This document shows, piece by piece, positions 45,230-55,470 of a stretch of 64,000 bases of DNA (the first letter of the stretch is position 1; each line of letters begins with the position of its first letter). The stretch lies in NCBI RefSeq assembly GCF_947488565.1, contig NZ_CANKZC010000004.1, positions 310,001 through 374,000 on the forward strand, read 5' to 3'. This DNA comes from an uncultured Psychrobacter sp. Its GTDB lineage: Bacteria > Pseudomonadota > Gammaproteobacteria > Pseudomonadales > Moraxellaceae. The position numbers were made by a program, and so were the translations under genes. The notes beneath the pieces were generated by a model. That model had not been told where the DNA came from. It made no database searches and saw only the letters and a list, made by a program, of their open reading frames with translations.

Positions 45230-45889
45230 CTATTTTGTTAAGTTGTTGACGGCCCATACTGCCGCTTCTACTCGGCTGCGTAGACCGGTTTTGTTGAGGA
45301 TATGCTTGACATGCACCTTCACAGTCGACTCAGCGATATCTAGTTTATTGGCGATCATTTTATTACTAAGGCCTTCAGCGATCATTTGAATGACTTGTAA
45401 CTCTCTAGCAGTCAAATTGCCAGCCATATCATCAATGGTGGGTTTGCGTAAGGTTTGCGCTAATATTGCAGCTAGGTTGGGGCTAATCACTAGCTCGCCT
45501 CGCAGTACCTTTCTGATATTAACAATAATCAGCTCAGGCTCCATATCCTTTAACAAGTAGCCATCTACTCCCAGCTCTAAAGCTTCTTGGACATCTTCAC
45601 CAGCATCAGAAACCGTAAACAATAAGGTCTTGGCCTCGATGCCGCGAGACTTGATCTCCCTTAAGGTCTCAATACCTGTTAGTATCGGCATTTTATGATC
45701 CAATATGACCAAATCAACCTTATTACTGACCAAAAAATCTAATGCTTCTTGGCCATTATTGGCTTCACTAACCACCTCTACATCATCCTCAAGGCTTAAT
45801 AGCTCGGCGATGCCTCGGCGCAGCATAGGATGATCATCGACTAATAGTAGTTTGGCAGGAGAGGTTGGGGTATAGACATTCAGACTCAT
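45230..45889 (-). CDS. narL: Nitrate/nitrite response regulator NarL
   Basis: 219 residues. Receiver domain with acidic pair DDHPMLRRG, phospho-acceptor Asp in VILDHKMPI and GYLLKDMEPE; LuxR-type HTH at about 155-212 (LTARELQVIQMIAEGLSNKM, IANKLDIAESTVKVHVKHIL). It acts with NarX encoded 54 bases upstream on the same strand, presumably activating the nar genes. Confidence 0.93.
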   Translation of the reverse strand: MSLNVYTPTSPAKLLLVDDHPMLRRGIAELLSLEDDVEVVSEANNGQEALDFLVSNKVDLVILDHKMPILTGIETLREIKSRGIEAKTLLFTVSDAGEDVQEALELGVDGYLLKDMEPELIIVNIRKVLRGELVISPNLAAILAQTLRKPTIDDMAGNLTARELQVIQMIAEGLSNKMIANKLDIAESTVKVHVKHILNKTGLRSRVEAAVWAVNNLTK

Positions 45890-45943
45890 AAGATGCTCAC
45901 AAATTAAAAGTGTTACAAGGTAGTCTAATTAATTAGTTGTCAG

Positions 45944-47962
45944 TTAAAAAGACTCGTTAAAATCAGTGGTTTCCGTCATATAGTCGGTGAAAAAATGGGG
46001 TACAAATCTAACAATGACACTAACGCCCGTTGGTTCATTGGCAGTGACAATCAGGTCGCCGCCAAGCTTATAAGCCCGCTCTTTCATAATCATGAGACCA
46101 TGATGCTGCGTTTGATTGACCGTACCTGACATACCGATGCCATCGTCTATCACTGCTAGGGCGATATAATTGCTCTCGTCATCATAGCCTAAATCTATAG
46201 TGACGTTTTTGGCTTGCGCATGACGGCTCACATTGGATAGCGCCTCTCTGATAATTTGTATCAGATGTACCTGCTCGGCAGCGCTCAAATTCAATGACAT
46301 GATTTGATTGTTTACTTTTACCGCAAAGTCGCCTTTTACAGCGAACTCATCAGCGGCTTCATATAAGGCTTCATCAAAATTAGCGCTATCAATAGAGAGA
46401 CGAAAAGTAGTCAGCAAGTCTCGCAGCTCTTGATAAGCTGAATTAAGGCCCGTTTTGATTTGGGAGATATGCTGCCAAACTTTGGCTTGATTTTGCTCAT
46501 CAAAAGGGTGCTGATCGTCTTTATCTGAGTGTTTTTTTAGATGTTTCTCAAGCACACTCACTTGTATCTTCAAATAAGATAACGACTGGGCTAGAGAATC
46601 ATGTAGCTCTCTTGCAATAGTGGACCTCTCCTCAAGTAAAATCAGCTGATGCTCTTGTTGTTTTTGTTTACGTAATGAGAGGGCAGTACTGATAAGGTTG
46701 GTGAGCGCGACAATCAGCTCATGGCTTCTAGCATCTAGATACGCGCTGTCTATATCTACCATTTTGATACGCGATGACGATGACTCTTGATTGACATTAG
46801 CGTTGGTATCATCTGTCAAGAAGGAGCCGTTCGACAGTAAGACGGATTTGGGCCGAACGTTCAGTTCACCAAACTCGACATCTTGGTGAACAATCGGGAA
46901 AGTTTGGGTATGGCTATTGTCTTTAATAATGCAGTTGTCGCAAGTCAGCTTGGTGCATAGCTCTTTCATTCTGTCATCGTGCAAGGCGATGCTGTCTTTA
47001 TCACTCAAAATATTGCTTTGTATACATAAAGTGATGTCTAAATGCGAAAAAATATGACCGAAATCGGTAATCAGACTGTCCAGCTTATGCAAGCTGACGG
47101 GACTAATGGTGAGCTGTTTAGAGAAATCATAAAACAACGATAAGGCTTGATTGGCTTTAATCAGATGCCGCGTTTTTATCTGTACTTCATTTTCTAATGA
47201 TTGCTGAGAGGTTTCAATCGTGCGCGCCATATCGTTAAAAGAGTCGCCCAGTTTTTTGAATTCTTTATAGCCTGAGATGGACACTCTGGTATCGCGCTTG
47301 CCTTGTCGAAATTGGCTGTTGGCTGTGATTAAGCGCTGCACGGGTAATAAAACGTTTTGCTGTAACTTAGCAAAACCAACAAGCATGATGATGAGCGTTA
47401 ATACCAAAGAGGCGATCTGTAACAACTGCTGCCACATCTGTCTTTGCTCGTTGCGATACTGCAAGGCATCAACCAATCCATCTGCGTCTTTGACGTAGGA
47501 GTCTGATGCACTATATAAAGAGGCTTTATCACGAGACAGTAAAGCAGGCTTTAGCCCATTGAACCATTGTGTTTCGATCTTTGCTAGTTGATCATTAATA
47601 CTATCATGTTCATTACCATAATGACGTTGATATAGTCTTAGGCTGGCTAGCCGGTTCTCCATGTCAGTAACCAAAAAATCGGACGCATCAGAGTAACTGG
47701 CAGAGTCCGTCTGTGCTGGATTGGTTTTGGGGTTGCTATCCAAATCAGCGGAGTAGAGCCTATCAAAGTCAGTCGCTATTTGAAACTTGATACGATAAGT
47801 CGCCATACGTATCGAGCCTGCTGTATTGATAGCTTGACCATCTGCTTGAGACACCCACGCCAACACGCCGCTGCCTACAGCAGATATAAAGCAAAGTATA
47901 GCAATAGCAAACACAGATGCTAGCGCTTGGGCAGGCAAAGAACGTCCTAAGTGGTTTTTCAT
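45944..47962 (-). CDS. narX: Nitrate/nitrite sensor kinase NarX
   Basis: 672 residues. First membrane helix (about 12-35), periplasmic nitrate-binding P-box INTAGSIRMATYRIKFQ just after it, second helix (about 185-205), HAMP, a central region with a cysteine cluster CTKLTCDNC, then HisKA_3 (LEERSTIARELHDSLAQSLS) and HATPase (REALSNVSRHAQAKN, DDGIGMSG). The P-box and Cys cluster are marks of the NarX group. Somewhat longer than E. coli NarX because of a periplasmic insertion (about 75-95, Asp/Ser/Thr-rich). Confidence 0.92.
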   Translation of the reverse strand: MKNHLGRSLPAQALASVFAIAILCFISAVGSGVLAWVSQADGQAINTAGSIRMATYRIKFQIATDFDRLYSADLDSNPKTNPAQTDSASYSDASDFLVTDMENRLASLRLYQRHYGNEHDSINDQLAKIETQWFNGLKPALLSRDKASLYSASDSYVKDADGLVDALQYRNEQRQMWQQLLQIASLVLTLIIMLVGFAKLQQNVLLPVQRLITANSQFRQGKRDTRVSISGYKEFKKLGDSFNDMARTIETSQQSLENEVQIKTRHLIKANQALSLFYDFSKQLTISPVSLHKLDSLITDFGHIFSHLDITLCIQSNILSDKDSIALHDDRMKELCTKLTCDNCIIKDNSHTQTFPIVHQDVEFGELNVRPKSVLLSNGSFLTDDTNANVNQESSSSRIKMVDIDSAYLDARSHELIVALTNLISTALSLRKQKQQEHQLILLEERSTIARELHDSLAQSLSYLKIQVSVLEKHLKKHSDKDDQHPFDEQNQAKVWQHISQIKTGLNSAYQELRDLLTTFRLSIDSANFDEALYEAADEFAVKGDFAVKVNNQIMSLNLSAAEQVHLIQIIREALSNVSRHAQAKNVTIDLGYDDESNYIALAVIDDGIGMSGTVNQTQHHGLMIMKERAYKLGGDLIVTANEPTGVSVIVRFVPHFFTDYMTETTDFNESF

Positions 47963-48336
47963 GATTGAAAAAATGTATCCCTTATAAATAATCTGTTTTC
48001 GCTTAGTACTTCTAAAATGTTAGAAAACTGCCATCGTACCTTATCACTTATTTCCCATTACTCGCTATACCTCTAAAGCAGTAGCCAATTTGGCGTACGT
48101 TAATTAACTCCTTTAGATAATAGCCTACCTCTATGTGTGAATACCAATCAAAAAGGCAACTCAGTAAGCTGAGTTATAGCTTTTCGTTAATGCGTGATCA
48201 AGTTTAAAAGCTGGCTTGGCAAATGCGGATCGTTGCTGCTAAGGGTGACTCGCTGCATGCCTTTTAACTTTTATCACTGGTTAACGAGATAAGCCTACTA
48301 CTAACAATGGGATAAACTCTATTAAGTGAGGAAAAG
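47963..48336. other. narX-narK2 divergent intergenic region
   Basis: 374 bases without a gene. It contains a perfect hairpin aactcag-taag-ctgagtt (48158-48175). A possible FNR-like half-match, tgaat-acca-atcaa (about 48136-48149), fits only one half of ttgat-n4-atcaa. Both divergent nar transcription units should start here. Confidence 0.45.
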
Positions 48337-49716
48337 ATGAGCGGTAAATATTATACAAAAGGTGGTAAGCTCATTACTGATTGGCGTCCTGAGGTAGATG
48401 AGTTTTGGCAAAACGGCGGCAAAAAAGTCGCCACGCGTAACTTATGGATATCGATACCCGCGCTACTACTAGCGTTTGCAGTATGGATGGTATGGAGCGC
48501 GGTCATCGTTAATTTGCCAGACATTGGCTTTTCGTTTGATGATGGTCAACTGTTTTGGCTTGCCGCGCTGCCTGGACTGACCGGGGCGACCTTGCGTATT
48601 TTTTATTCCTTTATGGTGCCTATCTTTGGCGGCAGACGCTGGACCGCTATCTCAACGGCGTCATTATTAATTCCGGCACTATGGATGGGCTTTGCAGTAC
48701 AAAACCCTGATACGCCATTTATGATTTTTGCCATTATTGCGCTACTTTGCGGTTTTGGCGGTGCAAACTTCTCATCTTCAATGTCTAATATCTCATTTTT
48801 CTATCCCAAGGCTGAGCAAGGCACCGCGCTCGGTCTCAATGCAGGCTTAGGTAATCTTGGCGTCTCAGTCATGCAGTTCGCTATTCCTATCGTCATTGGG
48901 CTAGGGGTCTTTGGCGCTTTGGGCGGCGCACCGCAAATAACCGCGACAGGGAAAGCGCTCTATTTACAAAACGCGGGCTTTATTTGGGTGCCCTTTATCG
49001 CCTTAGTCTCTGTATTGGCTTGGTTTATGATGAATGATATCTCCTCTGCCAAAGCCTCTTTCAAAGATCAGTCGGTTATTTTTAAACGTAAACACAACTG
49101 GATCATGTGTATCCTTTATATGGCAACCTTTGGCTCATTTATTGGTTTCTCTGCCGCCTTTCCGATGCTGATTAGAAACGCCTTTCCTGATATCAATCCA
49201 CTGAAATATGCCTTTTTAGGGCCTTTTGTTGGTGCCATATTTCGTCCGCTGGGCGGCTGGATAGCGGATAAGATAGGCGGCGCGAGAGTGACGTTTTGGA
49301 ATTATATCGTCATGGTGCTGGCGGTGGTCAGCGTGATGTATTTCTTACCTAGTGATGCTCATCCGGGTAGCTTTGTCGGCTATTTCATCTCCTTTATGGT
49401 GCTGTTTATCACTACGGGTATCGGTAATGGTTCTACCTTTAGCATGATTCCGAATATTTTTAGAACCTTTTTGGAGCGCCGCCATCCGAGTAGAGTCGGC
49501 ACTGAAGCGCTGTTTATTGAGATACGTAAAGAGTCCGCAGCGGTGGTTGGCTTTACTGCTGCTATTGCCGCTTACGGAGCATTTTTTGTCCCAAAAATGT
49601 TTGGCTCAGGATTGGGTATCAATGGCACCTTTGTCGCTTTAATCATCTTTTATGTCATTTGTATCGTGCTGACTTGGTGGTATTACAGCCGCGGCAATGC
49701 TGAGATTCCTTGTTAA
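48337..49716 (+). CDS. narK2: Nitrate/nitrite transporter, second NarK (MFS)
   Basis: 459 residues with about 12 membrane helices. NNP-family marks: WMVWSAVIVNLPDIGFSF, GLTGATLRIFYSFMVPIFGG, GFGGANFSSSMSNISFFYP, GLNAGLGNLGVSVMQFAIP (nitrate signature) and FRPLGGWIADKIGGARVTF. C-terminal sequence ends in a hydrophilic tail. Ribosome site gagga. It directly precedes narGHJI (368 bases) and has its own terminator, so may be a separate unit. Confidence 0.92.
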   Translation: MSGKYYTKGGKLITDWRPEVDEFWQNGGKKVATRNLWISIPALLLAFAVWMVWSAVIVNLPDIGFSFDDGQLFWLAALPGLTGATLRIFYSFMVPIFGGRRWTAISTASLLIPALWMGFAVQNPDTPFMIFAIIALLCGFGGANFSSSMSNISFFYPKAEQGTALGLNAGLGNLGVSVMQFAIPIVIGLGVFGALGGAPQITATGKALYLQNAGFIWVPFIALVSVLAWFMMNDISSAKASFKDQSVIFKRKHNWIMCILYMATFGSFIGFSAAFPMLIRNAFPDINPLKYAFLGPFVGAIFRPLGGWIADKIGGARVTFWNYIVMVLAVVSVMYFLPSDAHPGSFVGYFISFMVLFITTGIGNGSTFSMIPNIFRTFLERRHPSRVGTEALFIEIRKESAAVVGFTAAIAAYGAFFVPKMFGSGLGINGTFVALIIFYVICIVLTWWYYSRGNAEIPC

Positions 49717-49755
49717 GGTTATCGCTTTAGTTTTATAAGCTTAAAGAGTTTCTAT

Positions 49756-49789
49756 AATGCTACTTACTCCGGTAAGTGGCATTTTTTTT
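49756..49789 (+). terminator. Rho-independent terminator after narK2
   Basis: aatgctacttac-tccg-gtaagtggcatt with one T-G pair in the stem, followed by tttttt. The remaining ~295 bases before narG contain no gene; this should hold the narG promoter, but I could not pick out a convincing FNR or NarL site. Confidence 0.82.
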
Positions 49790-50084
49790 GCCAAAAATTT
49801 GGTTTTAGGTGGTTAAATCTATGTGCTTTGAGTGCGGTTTTTATAGGTTGAGCATGATAGCAACTACTACTTAGGAGGTAGAGCACTGCTCATATTAGCG
49901 GATAGTCAGGTTATCAAGGCTCACTTAGAATGATGATATCTAAATAGTATTTATCAAAACAGTATGAACAGCCGTTAAGCATAGAGCGATTTATCCAAAG
50001 CCTGTCACACAAACCTAATTTTATGACTTTAGCGCTTAATCAATCACTGTTCACAATATAAGCCATCAAGTAGAGGATAGCCAA

Positions 50085-53000
50085 ATGAGTCATTTACTCG
50101 ACCAGTTCCGCTTTTTTAAACGCAAACAAGGTGAATTTGCCGATGGACATGGCGAGACTCGTGATGAGTCGCGCGCGTGGGAGAACGTCTATCGTAGCCG
50201 CTGGCAGTATGACAAGATTGTGCGCTCAACGCATGGTGTCAACTGCACAGGTTCTTGCTCATGGAAGATCTATGTCAAAAACGGCTTAGTGACTTGGGAG
50301 ACACAGCAAACTGACTATCCTGAAACCCGCCCTGATCTGCCAAACCACGAACCGCGCGGCTGCCCACGTGGCGCAAGCTATAGCTGGTATATGTATTCAG
50401 CCAACCGCGTCAAGTACCCAAAGGTACGTAAGCCACTACTCAAACTATGGCGCGAAGCCAAAGCCCAGTATCCTGATTCTGTCGATGCTTGGGCCAGTAT
50501 TGTTGAGGACCCAATCAAAGCTGAGCAATACAAATCCAAGCGCGGCTTAGGCGGCTTTATTCGCTCGACGTGGGCGGAGGTGAATGAGATTATCGCCGCC
50601 AGTAACGTCTATACTGCCAAAACCTTTGGCCCTGATCGCATTATTGGTTTTTCACCGATTCCGGCGATGTCGATGGTCAGCTATGCTTCTGGTAGTCGCT
50701 ATTTATCACTCATTGGCGGGGTCTGCTTGTCGTTTTATGACTGGTATTGTGATCTACCGCCAGCATCCCCGATGACTTGGGGCGAGCAAACCGACGTGCC
50801 AGAATCCGCTGATTGGTACAACTCTGACTATATCATCGCTTGGGGCTCAAACGTGCCGCAAACGCGCACGCCTGACGCGCACTTTTTTACCGAAGTTCGT
50901 TATAAAGGTACTAAGACCGTTTCTATCACCCCTGATTATGCTGAGATCTCTAAGCTGACCGACTTATGGCTAAACCCAAAGCAAGGCACCGATGCAGCAG
51001 TGGCGCAAGCTTTTTGTCACGTGATTATCAAAGAGTTTTATCTTAAGCAGCCAAGCGATTATTTCTATGACTATGCCAAGCGCTATACCGATTTACCGGT
51101 GCTAGTGATGTTAGAAGGGGATGAGAATTCGCGCCGTGCTGGTCGTTATTTGCGCGCTTCTGACTTAGTGGATAATTTAGGGGAGGAGAATAATCCAGAA
51201 TGGAAAACGATTGGCTTAAATAATGATGGCGAGCTGGTGTCACCACTAGGCTCTATCGGCTATCGCTGGGGCGAAAAAGGCAAATGGAATCTTGAGAGTA
51301 AAAACGGCGCAACAGGCGCAGATATTGACTTAACTTTGACTCTAAAAGACAGCAGCGAGACCTGTGTCGTTGACTTTGATTACTTTGGTCATGTCGATCA
51401 TCCGCACTTTACCTCAGTGCCAGGCGAGCCGATACAACAAAAAACCGTCCCTTGTAAGACCATCACTCTTGCTGATGGTAGTACCGCTATCGTGGCCACC
51501 GTTTTTGATTTAACTGTGGCCAACCTGGGTGTCGATAATGACGTTGGCGGCGAACATGTCACCGATGACTATAATGATGCCACCATACCAGGCACGCCAG
51601 CTTGGCAAGAGGTCATCACCGGTCTTAGTCGTGAGCGTGTCATACAAGTTGCGCGCGAGTTTGCAGAAAACGCGCACAAAACCCATGGTAAATCGATGAT
51701 TATCATTGGCGCGGGTATGAACCACTGGTATCACCTCGATATGAACTATCGCGGCGTTATCAATATGCTCATGCTCTGCGGTTGTATCGGCAAATCTGGT
51801 GGCGGCTGGGCGCATTATGTCGGTCAAGAAAAACTGCGCCCGCAAACCGGCTGGTTGCCATTAGCCTTTGCGCTTGATTGGCACCGTCCGCCGCGTCATA
51901 TGAACGGCACGAGTTTTTTCTACGCGCACAGCTCACAGTGGCGTCACGAGACCATCTCCGCCCACGAGATACTCTCGCCTAATGCCAATAAAAAATTCTT
52001 CCCTGAGCACATGCTCGATTACAACATTCAAGCTGAGCGTGCCGGCTGGTTGCCATCAGCACCGCAGCTGAACCGTAACCCATTGACGATAGCAGCCCAA
52101 GCTAAAGCTAGTGGTAAGGGCGTTGAAGAATACGTAGTGGACTCACTACAAGACAATAGCCTACGTTTTGCCTGTGAGTCTCCAGATAATCCTGCTAACT
52201 TCCCACGCAATATGTTTATTTGGCGCTCAAACCTATTGGGTTCGTCAGGTAAAGGGCATGAATATATGCTGCATTACTTCTTAGGTACTAGAAATGGTCT
52301 GCTTAACGAAGAAAACCCTACGGGTCATTTGCAGCCAAAAGAAGTCGATTGGGTCGAAAAAGGCCCAACTGGCAAGCTTGATTTGGTCGTTACCTTAGAT
52401 TTTCGCATGTCCTCAACTTGTCTATACTCAGATATCGTATTACCAACAGCGACCTGGTACGAAAAAGATGACATGAATACCTCAGACATGCATCCATTTA
52501 TTCATCCCTTAACAGCGGCAACCGACCCTGCTTGGGAGTCTAAATCAGACTGGGAAATCTATAAAGGTATTGCCAAAAGCTTCTCTGAGCTATCCAAAGG
52601 TCATTTAGGGGTTGAAACTGATGTGGTGACTTTGCCGATGCAGCATGACAGCCCAGGTGAGCTGGCGCAGCCCTTTGGCGGTACCGACTGGAAAACGGCT
52701 GGTGAAAAACCAGTACCGGGTAAAAACTGTCCCATGATTAAGATTGTTGAACGCGATTATCCTAATACCTATAAGAAATTTACCTCTATGGGTCCGGCAT
52801 TAGAAAAACTAGGTAACGGCTCAAAAGGTCTGAATTGGGATATGAAAACCGAAGTCAAACAATTGGGCAATCTCAACCACCGAGTCACTGAGCCAGGTAT
52901 CTCTGAAGGTCGACCACGGCTGAATACCGCGGTTAACGCCTCTGAGATGATTTTGATGCTCGCACCTGAAACCAATGGTCACGTGGCGGTCAAAGGGTGG

Positions 53001-53843
53001 TCAGCGCTGTCTGAGTTTACCGGCCGCGATCATACCCATTTGGCCAAGTCCAGCGAGCACGAAAAAATCCGCTTCAAAGACATCGTCGCTCAGCCGCGCA
53101 AAATTATCTCAAGCCCGACGTGGTCTGGCATTGAGTCCGATGAGGTGAGCTATAACGCCGGCTATACCAACGTTCATGAGCTGATTCCTTGGCGTACTAT
53201 TACCGGCCGTCAGCAGTTTTATCAGGATCATCCATGGATGCAAGCGTTTGGTGAGCAGATGCAGCAGTATCGTCCGCCTATCGACACCAAGACCACCGAT
53301 ATCATCCAAAACACCAAGCCCAACGGTAATAAAGAGATTGTACTGAACTTCTTAACGCCGCACCAAAAATGGGGCATCCACAGTACATACTCTGAAAACC
53401 TGCTGATGCTGACGCTAAGTCGCGGTGGTCCTTGTGTTTGGATGTCAGAAGTAGATGCACAAAAAGCGGGCATCGTCGATAACGACTGGATTGAGCTCTT
53501 TAATGCCAACGGCGCTATCACGGCTCGCGCCATCGTCAGTCAGCGCGTCAAAGAAGGCATGACCATGATGTATCACGCGCAAGAAAAACTAGTCAACGTA
53601 CCCGGCTCGCAGCAAACCGGTATCCGCGGCGGTATTCATAACTCGGTGACCCGTACTATCTTAAAACCAACACATATGATTGGTAGCTATGCCCAGCAGT
53701 CTTATGGATTTAACTACTATGGCACAGTCGGCTGTAACCGCGATGAGTTTGTGGTAATTCGCAAAATGTCGAAGATCGACTGGTTAGAAGAAAAACCAGA
53801 TGATTCATTACCGCGCCCATTGCCTACTAGCATCGATGGCTAA
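50085..53843 (+). CDS. narG: Respiratory nitrate reductase alpha subunit NarG
   Basis: 1252 residues, close to E. coli NarG (1247). N-terminal FS0 cluster His/Cys set in STHGVNCTGSCSWKIYVKNG; molybdenum ligand Asp in NSDYIIAWGSNVPQTRTPDA; bis-MGD cofactor binding along the chain and a C-terminal RGGPCVWMSEVDAQKAGI block. It reduces nitrate to nitrite on the cytoplasmic face of the inner membrane. First gene of narGHJI; an 87-base gap before narH holds a stem-loop. Confidence 0.96.
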   Translation: MSHLLDQFRFFKRKQGEFADGHGETRDESRAWENVYRSRWQYDKIVRSTHGVNCTGSCSWKIYVKNGLVTWETQQTDYPETRPDLPNHEPRGCPRGASYSWYMYSANRVKYPKVRKPLLKLWREAKAQYPDSVDAWASIVEDPIKAEQYKSKRGLGGFIRSTWAEVNEIIAASNVYTAKTFGPDRIIGFSPIPAMSMVSYASGSRYLSLIGGVCLSFYDWYCDLPPASPMTWGEQTDVPESADWYNSDYIIAWGSNVPQTRTPDAHFFTEVRYKGTKTVSITPDYAEISKLTDLWLNPKQGTDAAVAQAFCHVIIKEFYLKQPSDYFYDYAKRYTDLPVLVMLEGDENSRRAGRYLRASDLVDNLGEENNPEWKTIGLNNDGELVSPLGSIGYRWGEKGKWNLESKNGATGADIDLTLTLKDSSETCVVDFDYFGHVDHPHFTSVPGEPIQQKTVPCKTITLADGSTAIVATVFDLTVANLGVDNDVGGEHVTDDYNDATIPGTPAWQEVITGLSRERVIQVAREFAENAHKTHGKSMIIIGAGMNHWYHLDMNYRGVINMLMLCGCIGKSGGGWAHYVGQEKLRPQTGWLPLAFALDWHRPPRHMNGTSFFYAHSSQWRHETISAHEILSPNANKKFFPEHMLDYNIQAERAGWLPSAPQLNRNPLTIAAQAKASGKGVEEYVVDSLQDNSLRFACESPDNPANFPRNMFIWRSNLLGSSGKGHEYMLHYFLGTRNGLLNEENPTGHLQPKEVDWVEKGPTGKLDLVVTLDFRMSSTCLYSDIVLPTATWYEKDDMNTSDMHPFIHPLTAATDPAWESKSDWEIYKGIAKSFSELSKGHLGVETDVVTLPMQHDSPGELAQPFGGTDWKTAGEKPVPGKNCPMIKIVERDYPNTYKKFTSMGPALEKLGNGSKGLNWDMKTEVKQLGNLNHRVTEPGISEGRPRLNTAVNASEMILMLAPETNGHVAVKGWSALSEFTGRDHTHLAKSSEHEKIRFKDIVAQPRKIISSPTWSGIESDEVSYNAGYTNVHELIPWRTITGRQQFYQDHPWMQAFGEQMQQYRPPIDTKTTDIIQNTKPNGNKEIVLNFLTPHQKWGIHSTYSENLLMLTLSRGGPCVWMSEVDAQKAGIVDNDWIELFNANGAITARAIVSQRVKEGMTMMYHAQEKLVNVPGSQQTGIRGGIHNSVTRTILKPTHMIGSYAQQSYGFNYYGTVGCNRDEFVVIRKMSKIDWLEEKPDDSLPRPLPTSIDG

Positions 53844-53857
53844 AGCTATTTTTCTCA

Positions 53858-53887
53858 AAGAGATATCCTAATTTTTGGATGTCTCTT
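53858..53887 (+). other. Stem-loop between narG and narH
   Basis: aagagatatcc / ggatgtctctt: 10 of 11 arm positions pair, with an eight-base loop. It is not followed by a T-run and lies inside the operon, so an mRNA stability or processing element is more likely than a terminator. Confidence 0.6.
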
Positions 53888-53930
53888 AAGAAACCAAAGC
53901 TGCTTTTTTACTACTATTTGGAGCACACCC

Positions 53931-55469
53931 ATGAAAATTCGTTCACAAGTCGGCATGGTGCTTAACCTTGATAAATGTATCGGTTGTCACACTTGCTCAG
54001 TTACCTGTAAAAACGTCTGGACCAGCCGCGAAGGAATGGAATACGCGTGGTTTAATAACGTTGAGTCCAAACCCGGTATTGGTTATCCCAAAGAGTGGGA
54101 AAATCAGACTAAATGGCGCGGCGGCTGGATACGTAATGCCAATGGCACGATAAATCCACGTATCGGCGGTAAGTTTCGCGTACTGGCCAATATCTTTGCC
54201 AACCCTGATTTGCCAGAGATTGATGATTATTACGAGCCGTTTGATTTTGATTATCAGCATCTGCATACCGCGCCTATCGGTAATTACTCCCCAATCGCCC
54301 GCCCGCGCTCAGCTATCACTGGCAAGCGGATGCAAAAGATTGAATGGGGTCCTAACTGGGAGGAAATCCTCGGCTCAGAGTTTGAAAAACGCCGTAAGGA
54401 TAAAAACTTCGACAATATTCAAGCTGAGATCTATGGCGAATACGAAAACACTTTTATGATGTATTTGCCGCGTCTATGCGAACATTGTCTGAATCCCACC
54501 TGCGTGGCGTCATGCCCAAGTGGCGCGATTTATAAGCGTGAAGAAGACGGTATTGTCCTCATCGATCAAGAAAAATGCCGCGGCTGGCGCATGTGCATCT
54601 CAGGCTGCCCATACAAAAAGATTTACTACAACTGGAAATCGGGCAAGTCAGAAAAATGCATTTTCTGTTATCCACGTATCGAGGCGGGCATGCCAACGGT
54701 TTGCTCAGAGACCTGTGTTGGGCGTATCCGCTACTTAGGCGTGCTACTTTATGATGCAGACAAAATCGCTGAAGCGGCCAGCATGCCAAATGAGCAAGAT
54801 CTCTATCAAGCGCAGCTCGATGTGTTCTTAGATCCTAATGACCCAGCGGTTATCGCGCAAGCCCTAAAAGATGGCGTGCCGCAATCGGTCATTGATTCAG
54901 CGCAGAAATCACCCGTTTATAAGCTGGCAATGGATTGGAAGCTTGCGTTACCACTGCACCCTGAATACCGGACGCTACCGATGGTCTGGTATGTACCGCC
55001 ATTATCACCAATTCAAAACGCCGCTGAAGCGGGCAAAGTCGGTATGGATGGTCTGATTCCAGATGTCGATAGCTTGCGTATTCCGCTGCGTTATTTGGCC
55101 AATATGCTCACCGCAGGCGATGAAGAACCGGTACGTTTAGCGCTCAAACGTTTGCTGGCCATGCGTAGCTATAAGCGTATGCAATTGGTTGAGAAGCAAG
55201 AAGTACAAAGCATCTTAGACGAAGTTGGTTTGACCAAGCACCAAGTGGAAGAGATGTATCGTTACCTAGCGATTGCCAATTATGAAGATCGTTTTGTCAT
55301 TCCAACCGCGCACCGCGAAGAGGCGTTGAGCGATGCTTTCGCTGAACGTAATGGCTGCGGCTTTAGCTTTGGTGAAGGTTGTTCAGGACAATCTGATAAC
55401 AGTATGTTCGGTCAACGTAAAACCAATCGTCGTGATTTCATCGATACCGTACAAAAGTGGGAGTCATAA
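53931..55469 (+). CDS. narH: Respiratory nitrate reductase beta subunit NarH
   Basis: 512 residues, same length as E. coli NarH. Four cluster motifs: CIGCHTCSVTC near the N-terminus; CEHCLNPTCVASC; CRGWRMCISGC, where Trp replaces a cysteine, giving the known 3Fe-4S centre; and CIFCYPRIEAGMPTVCSETC. Passes electrons from NarI heme to NarG. Ends two bases before the narJ ATG. Confidence 0.96.
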   Translation: MKIRSQVGMVLNLDKCIGCHTCSVTCKNVWTSREGMEYAWFNNVESKPGIGYPKEWENQTKWRGGWIRNANGTINPRIGGKFRVLANIFANPDLPEIDDYYEPFDFDYQHLHTAPIGNYSPIARPRSAITGKRMQKIEWGPNWEEILGSEFEKRRKDKNFDNIQAEIYGEYENTFMMYLPRLCEHCLNPTCVASCPSGAIYKREEDGIVLIDQEKCRGWRMCISGCPYKKIYYNWKSGKSEKCIFCYPRIEAGMPTVCSETCVGRIRYLGVLLYDADKIAEAASMPNEQDLYQAQLDVFLDPNDPAVIAQALKDGVPQSVIDSAQKSPVYKLAMDWKLALPLHPEYRTLPMVWYVPPLSPIQNAAEAGKVGMDGLIPDVDSLRIPLRYLANMLTAGDEEPVRLALKRLLAMRSYKRMQLVEKQEVQSILDEVGLTKHQVEEMYRYLAIANYEDRFVIPTAHREEALSDAFAERNGCGFSFGEGCSGQSDNSMFGQRKTNRRDFIDTVQKWES

Positions 55470-55470
55470 G

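Noticed and set aside
48136-48149. FNR site before narK2
   Set aside because: Only one half of ttgat-n4-atcaa fits; kept as a note, not called as a feature. No convincing FNR or NarL site was found before narG or narK either.
55333-55470. Longer narJ start inside narH
   Set aside because: The upstream frame is the narH coding region in another frame; the ATG at 55471 has gggag and the NarJ family start fits.
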